DNA of 64,000 nt from Haliscomenobacter sp. GTDB taxonomy: Bacteria; Bacteroidota; Bacteroidia; Chitinophagales; Saprospiraceae. Position 1 is the stretch's first letter. Each line of letters starts with the position of its first letter. The notes beneath the pieces are model-generated. The model saw only the letters and a program-made list of their open reading frames with translations. It ran no database searches and was not told where the DNA came from. Location of the stretch: NCBI GenBank assembly GCA_016707205.1, contig JADJHZ010000003.1, positions 124,001 through 188,000 of the forward strand, read 5' to 3'. Positions 36,424 to 44,750 of this stretch are shown here, piece after piece. The translations under genes and the position numbers were made by a program.

Positions 36424-37151
36424 GCATCTAACGTCCAGCGTCTAAACTGCGTGTCTCCCAGGCCATAAATTCCTTCGCGTTCGGAGAAGGCGGCGAACAG
36501 GTTGGCAAAACCGGTGATGCCTTCTGTTTGGAGTTGTTGGACCACCTTTTCGATATGGCCGTTGGTTTTGCGGTCGATCTCGGCTTCGACTACTTCCTGA
36601 AGGTAAGGCAGGCCGGGCATGGGGCTTGCCGCCAAAACGCGCATTCGGTCAAAATCCTGCCGGCTATAGGCTTCCCACATGGCGGCGCCTGCCCGGATGG
36701 TCCCGGCATCCAGAAGGAATCGTTTTTCAAAGCAATCCCGTAGGGCTTTTTCGTCCATCCCGCCAAATCCCCTCCAAAGGTCGTGCTGTTTGCGGGAAGC
36801 GGGATATACCCGGTATACTTTCCCGATGGGTTCGGGTCTCGAATCCAATACCGACAGTACATACCACAAGTTGGCCTGGCAGAACAAGTCGTATTCGAAC
36901 CACAAATGGAGTTCGCTGTCCGCCGGCAAGTCCAGCAGCCGGTCGAAAGCTTCTGTGGCATAGGGATGGTACGCCGGGCCGGGCTCATAGTCGGAGGCAA
37001 TAAATTCAGCCCTCATTTCCCTGAACGATTTGCCCTCCGGGGCAAGCAATGGACCGTCGATCAGGCATTCCCGGCACACCAGGAACGATCCGGGAAGAGC
37101 TAGCACGCGGCAGGCTTCCGCCAGCGCGTCTCCGTTGAATAGATGCATCAT
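36414..37151 (-). CDS. DUF1835 domain-containing protein
   Basis: 245-aa cytoplasmic protein. N-terminal MMHLFNGDALAEACRVLALPGSFLVCRECLIDGPL and a central LHLWFEYDLFCQANLWYVLSVL fit the DUF1835 fold. No catalytic motif is assigned. The C-terminus (WTLDARR) is encoded by the TAGACGTTAGATG-type repeat, so the natural tail may differ. It stands alone on the minus strand. Confidence 0.78.
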   Translation of the reverse strand: MMHLFNGDALAEACRVLALPGSFLVCRECLIDGPLLAPEGKSFREMRAEFIASDYEPGPAYHPYATEAFDRLLDLPADSELHLWFEYDLFCQANLWYVLSVLDSRPEPIGKVYRVYPASRKQHDLWRGFGGMDEKALRDCFEKRFLLDAGTIRAGAAMWEAYSRQDFDRMRVLAASPMPGLPYLQEVVEAEIDRKTNGHIEKVVQQLQTEGITGFANLFAAFSEREGIYGLGDTQFRRWTLDARR

Positions 37152-37506
37152 GCGTTTAGGCGTTGGGGTGTTTAGGCGTTTAGGCGTTAGGGCGTTTAGG
37201 CGTTAGGGCGTTTAGGCGTTTAGGCGTTGGGGATTTTCCCCTGTTCGCCGGAATCCTCAGATTCCGTGCGGAACTATCAGCCGGTCCCCTGACCGGCGTG
37301 CGCCGCCTCAAAGAAGCCTCTGCTGGTTGCCAGCTGGGGCGCCGGTTCTGGAGACTGTTCAAAAATAGCGTTTCCTGTGGGAATTCTTCTACTCAGCGGC
37401 TTAAGGATTGGTTACTGTTTAGCTCAATTTTACGCCTAAACACCTAAACGCCTAAACACCTAAACGTCTAAACGCCTATCTTTGCCCTCCCTGAAAAACC
37501 AACTGC
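37152..37506. other. repeat-filled intergenic region with the tex promoter
   Basis: Left: tandem GTTTAGGCGTTAGGGC words (about 37154-37230). Middle: inverted copy C of the 63-bp palindromic element (37239-37299). Right: complementary CGCCTAAACACC words (about 37431-37476), so the two arrays can pair across ~200 bp. TATCTTTG at 37477-37484 fits the -7 box TAnnTTTG, 23 bp before the tex ATG. No gene. Confidence 0.65.
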
Positions 37507-39639
37507 ATGAGCGCTGTCTACGTAAACGTCCTATCCAGAGCTTTGGGCCTGCCTGCCTGGAAAGTGGAGAATACCCTTGCCTTATTGAACGAAGGCGCGA
37601 CGATTCCCTTCATTGCCCGTTACCGGAAGGAGGCTACCGGTTCGCTCGACGAGGTCCAGGTGGCGGAGATCCAGAAGGAGTTCAAACGATTGGAGGAACT
37701 GGACAAGCGGCGGGAGGCGATCCTGCATTCGATTGAAGAGCAGGGCAAGCTTACCGACGAGCTGCGCCAAAAAATCGAGGCGGCGCATACCCTCACCGAA
37801 CTCGAGGACCTTTACCTCCCCTACAAGCCCAAGCGCAAAACCAGGGCCTCCGTGGCCAGGGAGCGCGGACTGGAACCTTTGGCCCGCCGCCTCTGGCTGC
37901 AGGTGGACACCGACAACCCCGAGAAGCTCGCCCAGGGGTACCTGACCGACGACGTGCCCACCGTGGCCGACGCCCTCCAGGGCGCCCGCGATATTCTGGC
38001 CGAGGAAGTCAGCGAGAATCCAGACGCCCGCAACCTGATGCGCTTTGTTTTTTCCAAAACCGCCCTCATCAAGTCGAAGATCGTCAAAGGCAAAGACGAA
38101 GCCGGAGCGAAGTACCGCGATTACTTCGACTACAGCGAGCCGTTGAAAGACTGCCCATCCCACCGCTTGCTGGCCATCCGCCGGGGCGAAGAAGAAGACA
38201 TCCTGCGGGTGCTGATCCTCCCGGCCGATGAGGAAGCCGCCGTGCGCCAGCTCCAGGACCGGTTCGTCAAAGGCTATGGGCCGTCGAGCCAGCAGGTGGA
38301 ACTCGCCATCCAGGATTGCTACGAACGCCTGCTGAGCCCCTCGATCGAAACCGAGTTCCGCAACAGCTCCAAAGAGAAAGCCGATAAGGAGGCCATTGAC
38401 GTTTTTGTCAAAAACCTCCGCCAGCTCCTCCTGGCGCCGCCCCTGGGCCAGAAGCGCGTTCTGGGCATCGACCCCGGCTTCCGCACCGGATGCAAGGTGA
38501 TTGTCCTGGACGCCAGCGGCAACTTCCTCGAGAACACGACTATTTACCCCCATCCGCCCCAGAACGACGATGCCGGCGCGCGAAAAACGTTGGATTTTCT
38601 CGTTCAGAAACACGGCATCGAGGCCATTGCCGTGGGCAACGGCACCGCAGGCCGGGAGACGATGGACCTGTGCCGCAGCATCCGCTTCCCGCACCCGGTC
38701 GAGATCTTTATGGCCAATGAAGCCGGCGCCTCGATCTATTCTGCCTCGGACGTGGCCCGGGAAGAGTTCCCCGACCACGACGTCACCGTGCGGGGAGCTA
38801 TATCTATTGGCCGGAGGCTGATGGACCCCCTGGCCGAATTAGTCAAGATCGACCCCAAATCCATCGGCGTAGGCCAGTACCAGCACGACGTCAACCAGGC
38901 CCAACTCAAGGAGAGCCTCGATCAGGTGGTGGAAAGCTGCGTCAACAGCGTGGGCGTCAACCTCAATACCGCCAGCAAACACCTGCTTACCTATGTTTCC
39001 GGTCTGGGCCCTGCCCTGGCCAAAAACATCGTCGAGTACCGCGCCGCCAACGGCCCTTTTGAAAGCCGCAGCCAGCTGAAAAAAGTACCCCGCCTGGGCG
39101 ACAAAGCCTTTGAGCAATGCGCAGGCTTCCTGCGTATCCGCCAGGCCAAAAACCCGCTCGACAATACGGGGGTGCACCCCGAAAGCTATGGCGTCGTGCT
39201 TCAAATGGCCAAAGACCAGAACAGCAGCCTCCAGGACCTCATCGCCGATGCCGCCCTGCGCAAAGGAATCGACCTGAAAAAGTACGTTACCGACACCGTT
39301 GGGCTCCCTACCCTCAACGACATCCTCAAGGAACTCGCCAAGCCCGGGCTCGATCCCCGGGGCGAGGCTAAGTCGTTTTCCTTCGCAGATAACGTCAAAA
39401 CCATCGACGACCTTTACCCCGGCATGGTCCTTCCCGGCATCATCAACAACATCACCAACTTCGGGGTGTTTGTGGACATCGGGGTGAAGGAATCGGGGCT
39501 GGTCCACGTCTCCCAGATCGCCAACAAGTTCGTCAAAAACCCTGCCGACGTGGTCAGCCTCCACCAGGAAGTGCTCGTCAAGGTGCTTGAAATCGACCAC
39601 GCCAGAGGCCGCGTACAACTGACCATGAAAAACGTGTAG
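37507..39639 (+). CDS. tex: Tex family RNA-binding transcription accessory protein
   Basis: 710-aa cytoplasmic nucleic-acid-binding protein. Domains in order: helical Tex N-terminal region (1-190; LNEGATIPFIARYRKEATGSLDE), YqgF/RNase H-like domain (about 320-450; VLGIDPGFRTGCKVIVLD, AVGNGTAGRETMDLC), tandem helix-hairpin-helix (about 490-560; LNTASKHLLTYVSGLGPALAKNIVEYR), and a C-terminal S1 RNA-binding domain (about 637-708; PGIINNITNFGVFVDIGVKESGLVHVSQIA). The length is somewhat short of the ~770-aa average but all domains are present. Confidence 0.96.
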   Translation: MSAVYVNVLSRALGLPAWKVENTLALLNEGATIPFIARYRKEATGSLDEVQVAEIQKEFKRLEELDKRREAILHSIEEQGKLTDELRQKIEAAHTLTELEDLYLPYKPKRKTRASVARERGLEPLARRLWLQVDTDNPEKLAQGYLTDDVPTVADALQGARDILAEEVSENPDARNLMRFVFSKTALIKSKIVKGKDEAGAKYRDYFDYSEPLKDCPSHRLLAIRRGEEEDILRVLILPADEEAAVRQLQDRFVKGYGPSSQQVELAIQDCYERLLSPSIETEFRNSSKEKADKEAIDVFVKNLRQLLLAPPLGQKRVLGIDPGFRTGCKVIVLDASGNFLENTTIYPHPPQNDDAGARKTLDFLVQKHGIEAIAVGNGTAGRETMDLCRSIRFPHPVEIFMANEAGASIYSASDVAREEFPDHDVTVRGAISIGRRLMDPLAELVKIDPKSIGVGQYQHDVNQAQLKESLDQVVESCVNSVGVNLNTASKHLLTYVSGLGPALAKNIVEYRAANGPFESRSQLKKVPRLGDKAFEQCAGFLRIRQAKNPLDNTGVHPESYGVVLQMAKDQNSSLQDLIADAALRKGIDLKKYVTDTVGLPTLNDILKELAKPGLDPRGEAKSFSFADNVKTIDDLYPGMVLPGIINNITNFGVFVDIGVKESGLVHVSQIANKFVKNPADVVSLHQEVLVKVLEIDHARGRVQLTMKNV

Positions 39640-39640
39640 C

Positions 39641-39682
39641 CCGGATTTTCAATCCGGAAATGTTCACCGGATTTTCAATCCG
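39641..39682. repeat. two GGATT-TTC-AATCC palindromes after tex
   Basis: CCGGATTTTCAATCCGG (39641-39657) and CGGATTTTCAATCCG (39668-39682) immediately follow the tex stop codon. The same GGATTnnnAATCC core recurs at 54657-54699. They look like an extragenic palindromic family; they may act as a 3' RNA stabiliser or weak terminator. Confidence 0.7.
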
Positions 39683-39687
39683 CACGG

Positions 39688-39780
39688 TACTACCTGCCGG
39701 CAACGGGAAACCTGGTTGTCATCTACAAGAACAACGGCAACGGATCGGATAAATCGTTTTTGGATGGGTTGTTGAAGTAA
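39688..39780 (+). pseudogene. remnant of a gene 3' end (possibly serine hydrolase-like)
   Basis: A 30-codon open stretch in one frame ending in TAA (39778-39780) reads YYLPATGNLVVIYKNNGNG and then SDKSFLDGLLK, which looks like a natural protein C-terminus. The YYLPATGNLVVIYKNNG pattern is reminiscent of the last strand of class C beta-lactamase-like hydrolases, but this is too short to be sure. Upstream the frame runs into the palindromes, and there is no start. Best read as a leftover of a deleted gene. Confidence 0.3.
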
Positions 39781-39814
39781 GAAAATCTTATTTTACCCCA
39801 CAAAAACCAACCGC

Positions 39815-41308
39815 ATGAAACGCACCTCCCTTGCCTTATGCCTGTTGTCCGCCTTGGCGTTGCCGGCCGGCCTGTTTTGCCAATCCGCTCCCGTATACGA
39901 CGTCGTGTTGAAAGGCGGCCGCGTCATGGACCCGGAAACGGGCCTCGACGCGGTGCGCCACGTCGGCATCCGGGGCGACCGGATCGCGGAGATCTCCGCC
40001 GAGCCGCTCCGGGGGAAGGAGGTGATCGACGTGTCCGGACTGGTGGTCGCGCCCGGCTTCATCGACCTGCACGTGCACGGAATGACGAACGAAGCCCATG
40101 AGTACCAGATGCGCGACGGCGTGACCACCGCCCTGGAGCTGGAATCCGGCATCCCCTTTCTGCGGGAATGGCTGGCGGCGAAGACAGGCAGCACACCGGT
40201 CAACTTCGGGGCCACCATACCCCACGGCGCGCTGCGCGCGCTGGCCATGGAGCAATACAAACACTATTTCGACCAGGCCAAAAAGCTGATCGAAACCGAA
40301 GGCATCGCCAGCCCTACCCTGGCCAAACTCGAGATCAATATGGCCCGCGCCAACTACCAGGCACTGACGGCGGAAGAGACCGAACGGCTGCGCGCGATGC
40401 TCGACCTCGAACTCGCTGCAGGCGCCCTGGGCGTGGGCGTGCCTGTGGGCTACTATCCCGGGGCGCGGCCCGGAGAAATCTACAAAGTGTACGAATATGC
40501 GGCGCAGAAAAAGGTCCCGGTGTTCTCCCACACCCGTGGCTTCGGCATGCCCGGCATCCAGGAAGCGATCGCCAACGCTGCCGCCAGCGGCGCTTCCCTG
40601 CACATCGTCCACGCCAACAGCCTCTCCCTGGGCGACATCCAGGTGACCCTCGACATGGTGGCCTCCGCCCAGCAGCGCGGCCTCGACATTACCACGGAGC
40701 TCTATCCCTACACCGCCGCTTCCACCTCCCTGGAATCGGCCATCTTCGACGACGGCTGGCAGGAGAAGCTCGGCATCACCTACAGCGACATTCAGTGGGA
40801 AGCTACCGGCGAACGCCTCACCGGGGAAACCTTTAAGAAATACCGGGAAAAAGGCGGCGTAGTCATCATCCACATGATGAAGCCCGAGTGGATCCTGGCC
40901 GGCATCCGCGACCCCCGCACCACCATCGGCTCCGACGGCATGCCCTACGCGCCGGGCGCCCACCCCCGCACCGCAGGCACCTTCTCCCGCGTGCTGGGCA
41001 AGTACGTGCGCGAGGAAAAAGCCATCCCCCTCATGGAAGCCCTGAGCAAAATGACGCTGATGCCCGCGCGCCGCCTCGAAGGCGTGGCCCCCGCCATGCG
41101 CCTCAAAGGCCGCCTCCAGCCCGGCGCCGACGCCGACATCACCGTCTTCGACCCCAACACCATCATCGATAAAGCCGACTTCAGCGGACTGCGCTTCTCC
41201 GAAGGCATCGCCCACGTGTTCGTCAACGGCGCCGCCGTGGTCAAAAACGGTCAAACGGTAAAAGGCGCGTACCCGGGCAGGGCCGTGGTGGGGAGGTATC
41301 GGCAGTAG
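39815..41308 (+). CDS. secreted amidohydrolase family protein
   Basis: 497-aa metal-dependent hydrolase of the amidohydrolase superfamily (D-aminoacylase / dihydroorotase-like branch). Signal peptide 1-23 (LCLLSALALPAGLFC; a lipoprotein site at that Cys is possible). VDxG-type N-terminal beta domain VYDVVLKGGRVMDPETG, metal motif GFIDLHVHGM (HxH), HIVHANSLSLGD and a late metal Asp in TIGSDGMPYAPGAHPR, ending with the C-terminal beta domain GRLQPGADADITVFDP. Substrate unknown; the export signal argues against a role in pyrimidine synthesis. Confidence 0.9.
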   Translation: MKRTSLALCLLSALALPAGLFCQSAPVYDVVLKGGRVMDPETGLDAVRHVGIRGDRIAEISAEPLRGKEVIDVSGLVVAPGFIDLHVHGMTNEAHEYQMRDGVTTALELESGIPFLREWLAAKTGSTPVNFGATIPHGALRALAMEQYKHYFDQAKKLIETEGIASPTLAKLEINMARANYQALTAEETERLRAMLDLELAAGALGVGVPVGYYPGARPGEIYKVYEYAAQKKVPVFSHTRGFGMPGIQEAIANAAASGASLHIVHANSLSLGDIQVTLDMVASAQQRGLDITTELYPYTAASTSLESAIFDDGWQEKLGITYSDIQWEATGERLTGETFKKYREKGGVVIIHMMKPEWILAGIRDPRTTIGSDGMPYAPGAHPRTAGTFSRVLGKYVREEKAIPLMEALSKMTLMPARRLEGVAPAMRLKGRLQPGADADITVFDPNTIIDKADFSGLRFSEGIAHVFVNGAAVVKNGQTVKGAYPGRAVVGRYRQ

Positions 41309-41717
41309 CCCGTTCTTTCCCGGCCTCGGAGAGCGGTTGGCCCGCGCTCGCCCCCCGGCCCCCTAAAGGGGGTGAGCCGCCCGCAGGGTCCAATTGCCCC
41401 GCTCTGCTCGTCGAAAACGGTTGCCGGCCTCGGAGAGGCCCAACGTTGGTAGACCAATGTGGCAACCTCCATTTGAACCCCACCTGTACCCTAACGCATC
41501 AACCCGGCCACAACCCGCATCATTGGTTTTTGGGGTTGTGAAGATCTCTGGAGAACATCTTCAGTAATTCAAGCTGTGCATGGGTAAACCGCTGCGGGGA
41601 TTCGGTCAAAGCCATTTTGTTCTGTATTTAAAATAGACCTGTTGCGACCCGATCATCGCGGGTCTAATACGCTGGAAAATGCAATAAAAACCCCGTATCT
41701 TTGAAAAAATTGTCCTG
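41309..41717. other. junction between housekeeping genes and the defence island
   Basis: No full gene. It has a GCCTCGGAGAG word repeated at about 41324 and 41424, a CCCCCTAAAGGGGG palindrome near 41362, a small minus-strand frame (41520-41615) and a GACCCG/CGGGTC palindrome near 41645-41663. TATCTTTG at 41696-41703 fits the -7 box for the DUF433 gene 14 bp downstream. Confidence 0.45.
41520..41615 (-). CDS. 31-aa remnant of a small antitoxin-like protein
   Basis: ATG at 41615 to TGA at 41520-41522; reads MALTESPQRFTHAQLELLKM then FSRDLHNPKNQ. The FTHAQLELLKMFS pattern resembles the start of small (about 70-80 aa) Bacteroidota proteins encoded in front of PIN-type toxins, of which only the first 25 residues would remain. 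Too short for a firm call, but its position at the island edge fits a truncated toxin-antitoxin gene. Confidence 0.3.
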   Translation of the reverse strand: MALTESPQRFTHAQLELLKMFSRDLHNPKNQ

Positions 41718-41924
41718 ATGACGATTAAAGAGGCCATTACGATCTCTCCGGAAATTCTCTCCGGTACTCCTGTGTTTTCCGGCACGCGGGTAGCCGTCAA
41801 GACGTTATTCGATTACCTGGAGGAGAGTTCCCTTGATGATTTCCTGGAGGGCTATCCTTCTGTGAGCCGCGAGCAAGCAGAAACCGTCATTGAATGGTCT
41901 TCGAACTTAATGCTTTTGCCCTAA
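41718..41924 (+). CDS. DUF433 domain-containing antitoxin-like protein
   Basis: 68 aa, a single DUF433 domain: ITISPEILSGTPVFSGTRVAVKTLFDYLEE, then DFLEGYPSVSREQAETVIEW. DUF433 proteins are winged-helix-like antitoxins usually followed by a PIN-like (DUF5615) toxin gene. No toxin frame follows here: 16 bp later a 23-bp direct repeat begins and the strand of genes reverses. It therefore appears to be an orphan antitoxin, its partner possibly lost when the next module arrived (inference). Confidence 0.85.
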   Translation: MTIKEAITISPEILSGTPVFSGTRVAVKTLFDYLEESSLDDFLEGYPSVSREQAETVIEWSSNLMLLP

Positions 41925-41939
41925 ACCACCGAACACCCA

Positions 41940-41962
41940 GCCCCGCTGGCCAGCGCCAGGGT
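41940..41962 (+). repeat. 23-bp direct repeat, left copy
   Basis: GCCCCGCTGGCCAGCGCCAG followed by GGT; identical to 44830-44852 in the same orientation. The centre CGCTGGCCAGCG is a perfect 12-bp palindrome. The two copies enclose 2.87 kb containing the AbiL-like pair and one membrane-protein gene. Confidence 0.7.
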
Positions 41963-41970
41963 GTTTCCGC

Positions 41971-42512
41971 CTATATCTTGCATGGTTCGGTATACTTCAA
42001 TATCTCCTCAACAAGCAAAAAAACAGTTGTGGAAGACTCTTCTTTGGCAGGACTTGCATGATCCCATTGTTCGTAAATTTTCCTTGCCCTTTTAATCGCC
42101 ATTTCCGTTCGGGACTCCTTCAAATTTGGATCCTGACCCATTAGCAGGGCAAAGATCTCCTCTGTAACCAATTTTGGTTCCCATCATACCTGGCTCCCAA
42201 TGGATGCAGATACGAATTTATTTTACCATGGTAATCCGACCGATTCATGCTTCCGCCCTGATGGTCCTCGAAATGGAGGATGATCCAGTACTCAAAAGCC
42301 TGGTTGGAATAAGCTACCTGAAACCCGCACTGCTTCGCCATCTGAATAGCGGCATTAAACGCCTGGTCTCCAATTTCATCTTTATCAAATACACACCACA
42401 CCTGGTCATAATCCTCCTCTTTTGCCAATTGAATTGCCGTGGCAGCTTTTAAATTTTCAAAATGCTTCTTCTTTTTTTCAATCTGCCCGGCCTTCTTATT
42501 TTTCATCTTCAT
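41971..42512 (-). pseudogene. RloB family protein (AbiLii-like), N-terminally shortened and frame-disrupted
   Basis: Start ATG 42512, overlapping the AAA ATPase gene by 17 bp. The RloB core is clear: YDQVWCVFDKDEIGDQAFNAA, then GFQVAYSNQAFEYWIILHFE. The frame then ends early, but adding one A to the A4 run (T4 at 42172-42175 on the plus strand) joins it to EEIFALLMGQDPNLKESRTEM and a C-terminal ~65 residues ending at 41971; corrected length 180 aa. The usual RloB N-terminus with its VCEGEKTEPNYF motif is missing: the product begins with a Lys-rich stretch directly before the core. So one deletion plus one frameshift are suggested. RloB partners AAA ATPases in AbiL-type abortive infection. Confidence 0.75.
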
Positions 42513-43812
42513 AGCCAGGAGACGGTTTGGTGAAATAAACCGGGCGGAATTCAGCTAAATAAGGAACTGCTCCGTACTTGCCTCTGAGGTAGTTGCGCTC
42601 ATAGTTCTCCTCTTTCCTTGCTTCAAAGTCGCTGAGCGAATACAGTTTGGCCGCCCCGAAGCGGTCTTTTTCCATAAACCAGATCTGGTCGCGGCGGAAG
42701 ATGCCGGAACTTAATAAGTTCGTATCGTGGGTGTTAAAAATCAACTGCCCGTTAAAAGGGTTATTTTCCCTTGAATTAAACAGCTCTGCCAATTTACACA
42801 CCAGATTGGAGTGCAGCTTGGATTCCAGTTCATCCCCAACCAGTACTTTTCCGTGGTGCAGCGTATCCAGAACCGGACCGGAGAGCGCAAAAAACTTCCG
42901 GGTTCCGGAGGATTCCTCTTTATTGATCGAAAACTGGACCATTCCGGTTTCTTGTTTCTTCGCATCATACTTCTTGTGCGAGGTCAGGACGTCCATATAC
43001 ACCTCTCCTGCCTTTAATTTTCGCTCCACGATCTCCCTCAATTCCCTGGGCAACCCAGCCGGAATGTTGTCCATTTCCAACGGTTTTAAGGTAAGCGCTT
43101 CAATCCCCAGGTCGGCGCTCTTCAACAAGGACAGAATTTCCGACCTGGTCTGGTCATTCTGCGCTTTTCCCATTGTAAAGCCCTGATAGCCATCCTCCTG
43201 CAAACCGGAAATAACATTAAACTTCAGAAACCACTCCAGGACCTTGCCCGCCAGTTTATTGTTGAACTGGGCTGCAACCGAAATAAAGAGCGCGTTGGGG
43301 CGGATCATCTTACCATCAACCAAAGGCTTTGCCGCTCTGAACCGGATGGGATGGAGTTCAAACTCCTGTCCCTGGCGGTAAAAAATTTGCACTTCTTTGG
43401 TTTTCTCCCGAAGGAAAAGCCATTCTGCAACCACCCCTTGCGGCTGCACTTCAAACCCGTAGCGGTACATGGCGCCTTCGTGCAGGAAGATGATTTCAAA
43501 CTCGGAAGGCGCATGCTCGGTTTCGGTGCTCAGCAAGAACGGCTGGACGTCAATCCGGTCGCCTTTCTGGGTTTCCCTGGAAGAGCGAATCACCAAGTTT
43601 CGCATAAACCCCATGCCTTCGGCTAGTTTGCTTTTTCCGCTGGCATTCGCGCCAAAGATGACCGCGCTTTTCAGCAGCTTCAAACCAAAAGCAGGGACCT
43701 CGAACACGTTTTCTTCAGCCCGGGTGGTCTTGTCGTAATTGGAAGCCACCATGCTAAGCTGGACTTCCTCCTTAAACGGCTTATAATTTCTTAAAGAAAA
43801 TCGAACCAGCAT
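42496..43812 (-). CDS. AAA family ATPase of AbiL type (AbiLi-like)
   Basis: 438-aa SMC/OLD-like ATPase. N-terminal MLVRFSLRNYKPFKEEVQLSM, Walker A GANASGKS at 54-61, Q-loop region, ABC-like D-E signature VLVGDELESKLH near 325 (Walker B) and the switch LIFNTHDTNLL near 365. These ATP/GTP-binding proteins pair with RloB in the AbiL abortive-infection system and related phage-defence operons. Here the RloB gene overlaps its 3' end, which supports the assignment. The ATPase itself looks intact, although its partner is damaged. Confidence 0.85.
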   Translation of the reverse strand: MLVRFSLRNYKPFKEEVQLSMVASNYDKTTRAEENVFEVPAFGLKLLKSAVIFGANASGKSKLAEGMGFMRNLVIRSSRETQKGDRIDVQPFLLSTETEHAPSEFEIIFLHEGAMYRYGFEVQPQGVVAEWLFLREKTKEVQIFYRQGQEFELHPIRFRAAKPLVDGKMIRPNALFISVAAQFNNKLAGKVLEWFLKFNVISGLQEDGYQGFTMGKAQNDQTRSEILSLLKSADLGIEALTLKPLEMDNIPAGLPRELREIVERKLKAGEVYMDVLTSHKKYDAKKQETGMVQFSINKEESSGTRKFFALSGPVLDTLHHGKVLVGDELESKLHSNLVCKLAELFNSRENNPFNGQLIFNTHDTNLLSSGIFRRDQIWFMEKDRFGAAKLYSLSDFEARKEENYERNYLRGKYGAVPYLAEFRPVYFTKPSPGYEDEK

Positions 43813-43932
43813 TTTAAATCTATTTTTTTGCTAAAATAACGCAAAAAATAGATTTATTATTGTTAAAATTCAACAAAAAAGCAATGGGGTAAAAAATGCT
43901 TGGCCAGGCTGGAGGCGATGGTCCGGTTCAAT

Positions 43933-44646
43933 TCATGAAAACCGTGGTAGGGCTTTCACCAGCAACTCCCCTAGTTTCACCGGCAACCCCGGGATCAAGA
44001 AGAACAAAGCAGCCAAAACAGCTCCTGCGATCAGGCTTACGAATAGGTAATAACGGTACACCGCATTGATCCAACCCACATGGTAAGCATTAGGCTGTTC
44101 CCTTGACTTCAAGGACGTAATCACGCCTTGTTGAATAAGCACGGTACCGCTTTCGAACCGGACAAGGTACTTATTGGGAAAACGATACCGGTACATCCCG
44201 TCGAAACGCATCTCGTAATTTTGTGTTTTCGGATCCTGATGATCAAACTCCAAAGAACGGACGAACTCAAAGCGATCGTAGGGCGAACGGCTTGGAAAAT
44301 TCTTATGGGTATACCTCTTGTTATACCACACTACCGGATCAGAAACGCGATCCAGCAAACGGGATCGGTTATTGCCGTTTTCCACCACTGTATTGAATTC
44401 GTTAACCGCGCGATGGACCAATTTCCCAGCATAGTCGCCTTCTGTGGGTCTGTGGGCCATTAAATCCAGCATAAAATTCAATATGGTCACTTTCAACAAG
44501 AGGAGGATCAATGTTGCTGTTATCCCGAGCACTCCAAAACCCAATCCCCACGACATTGAAGAGGAGGAATAGCGCCTTTTTCCGTTGCGGCGCACGGTAC
44601 TTTTTGGGGGCTTAGCTTTTCTTTTCGGCTTCATGGACCAGGACAT
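43933..44646 (-). CDS. membrane protein of unknown function
   Basis: 237 aa. Highly basic N-terminus (KPKRKAKPPKSTVRRNGKRR), a membrane helix at about 34-60 (GLGFGVLGITATLILLLLKVTILNFML), a ~125-residue soluble region (HRPTEGDYAGKLVHRAVNEFN to GVITSLKSREQPNAYHVGW) and a second helix near 200-225 with a final hydrophobic segment. The soluble part resembles no family I can name. An alternative start at ATG 44634 removes four residues. It lies within the 23-bp direct repeats together with the AbiL pair and could be part of that module. Confidence 0.65.
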   Translation of the reverse strand: MSWSMKPKRKAKPPKSTVRRNGKRRYSSSSMSWGLGFGVLGITATLILLLLKVTILNFMLDLMAHRPTEGDYAGKLVHRAVNEFNTVVENGNNRSRLLDRVSDPVVWYNKRYTHKNFPSRSPYDRFEFVRSLEFDHQDPKTQNYEMRFDGMYRYRFPNKYLVRFESGTVLIQQGVITSLKSREQPNAYHVGWINAVYRYYLFVSLIAGAVLAALFFLIPGLPVKLGELLVKALPRFS

Positions 44647-44750
44647 TATGGTGATTGAAAAATCGGTTGAAACCAGGAAAACAGACCTTCCCGATTTTCG
44701 AAAACCTGGAAGGTCTTAACAGATGAGTTCCATCCGCCGTTCTATACGCT

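Noticed and set aside
39836..41254. 472-codon minus-strand frame
   Set aside because: Antisense of the amidohydrolase; Gly/Ala/His/Val-rich shadow in GC-rich DNA.
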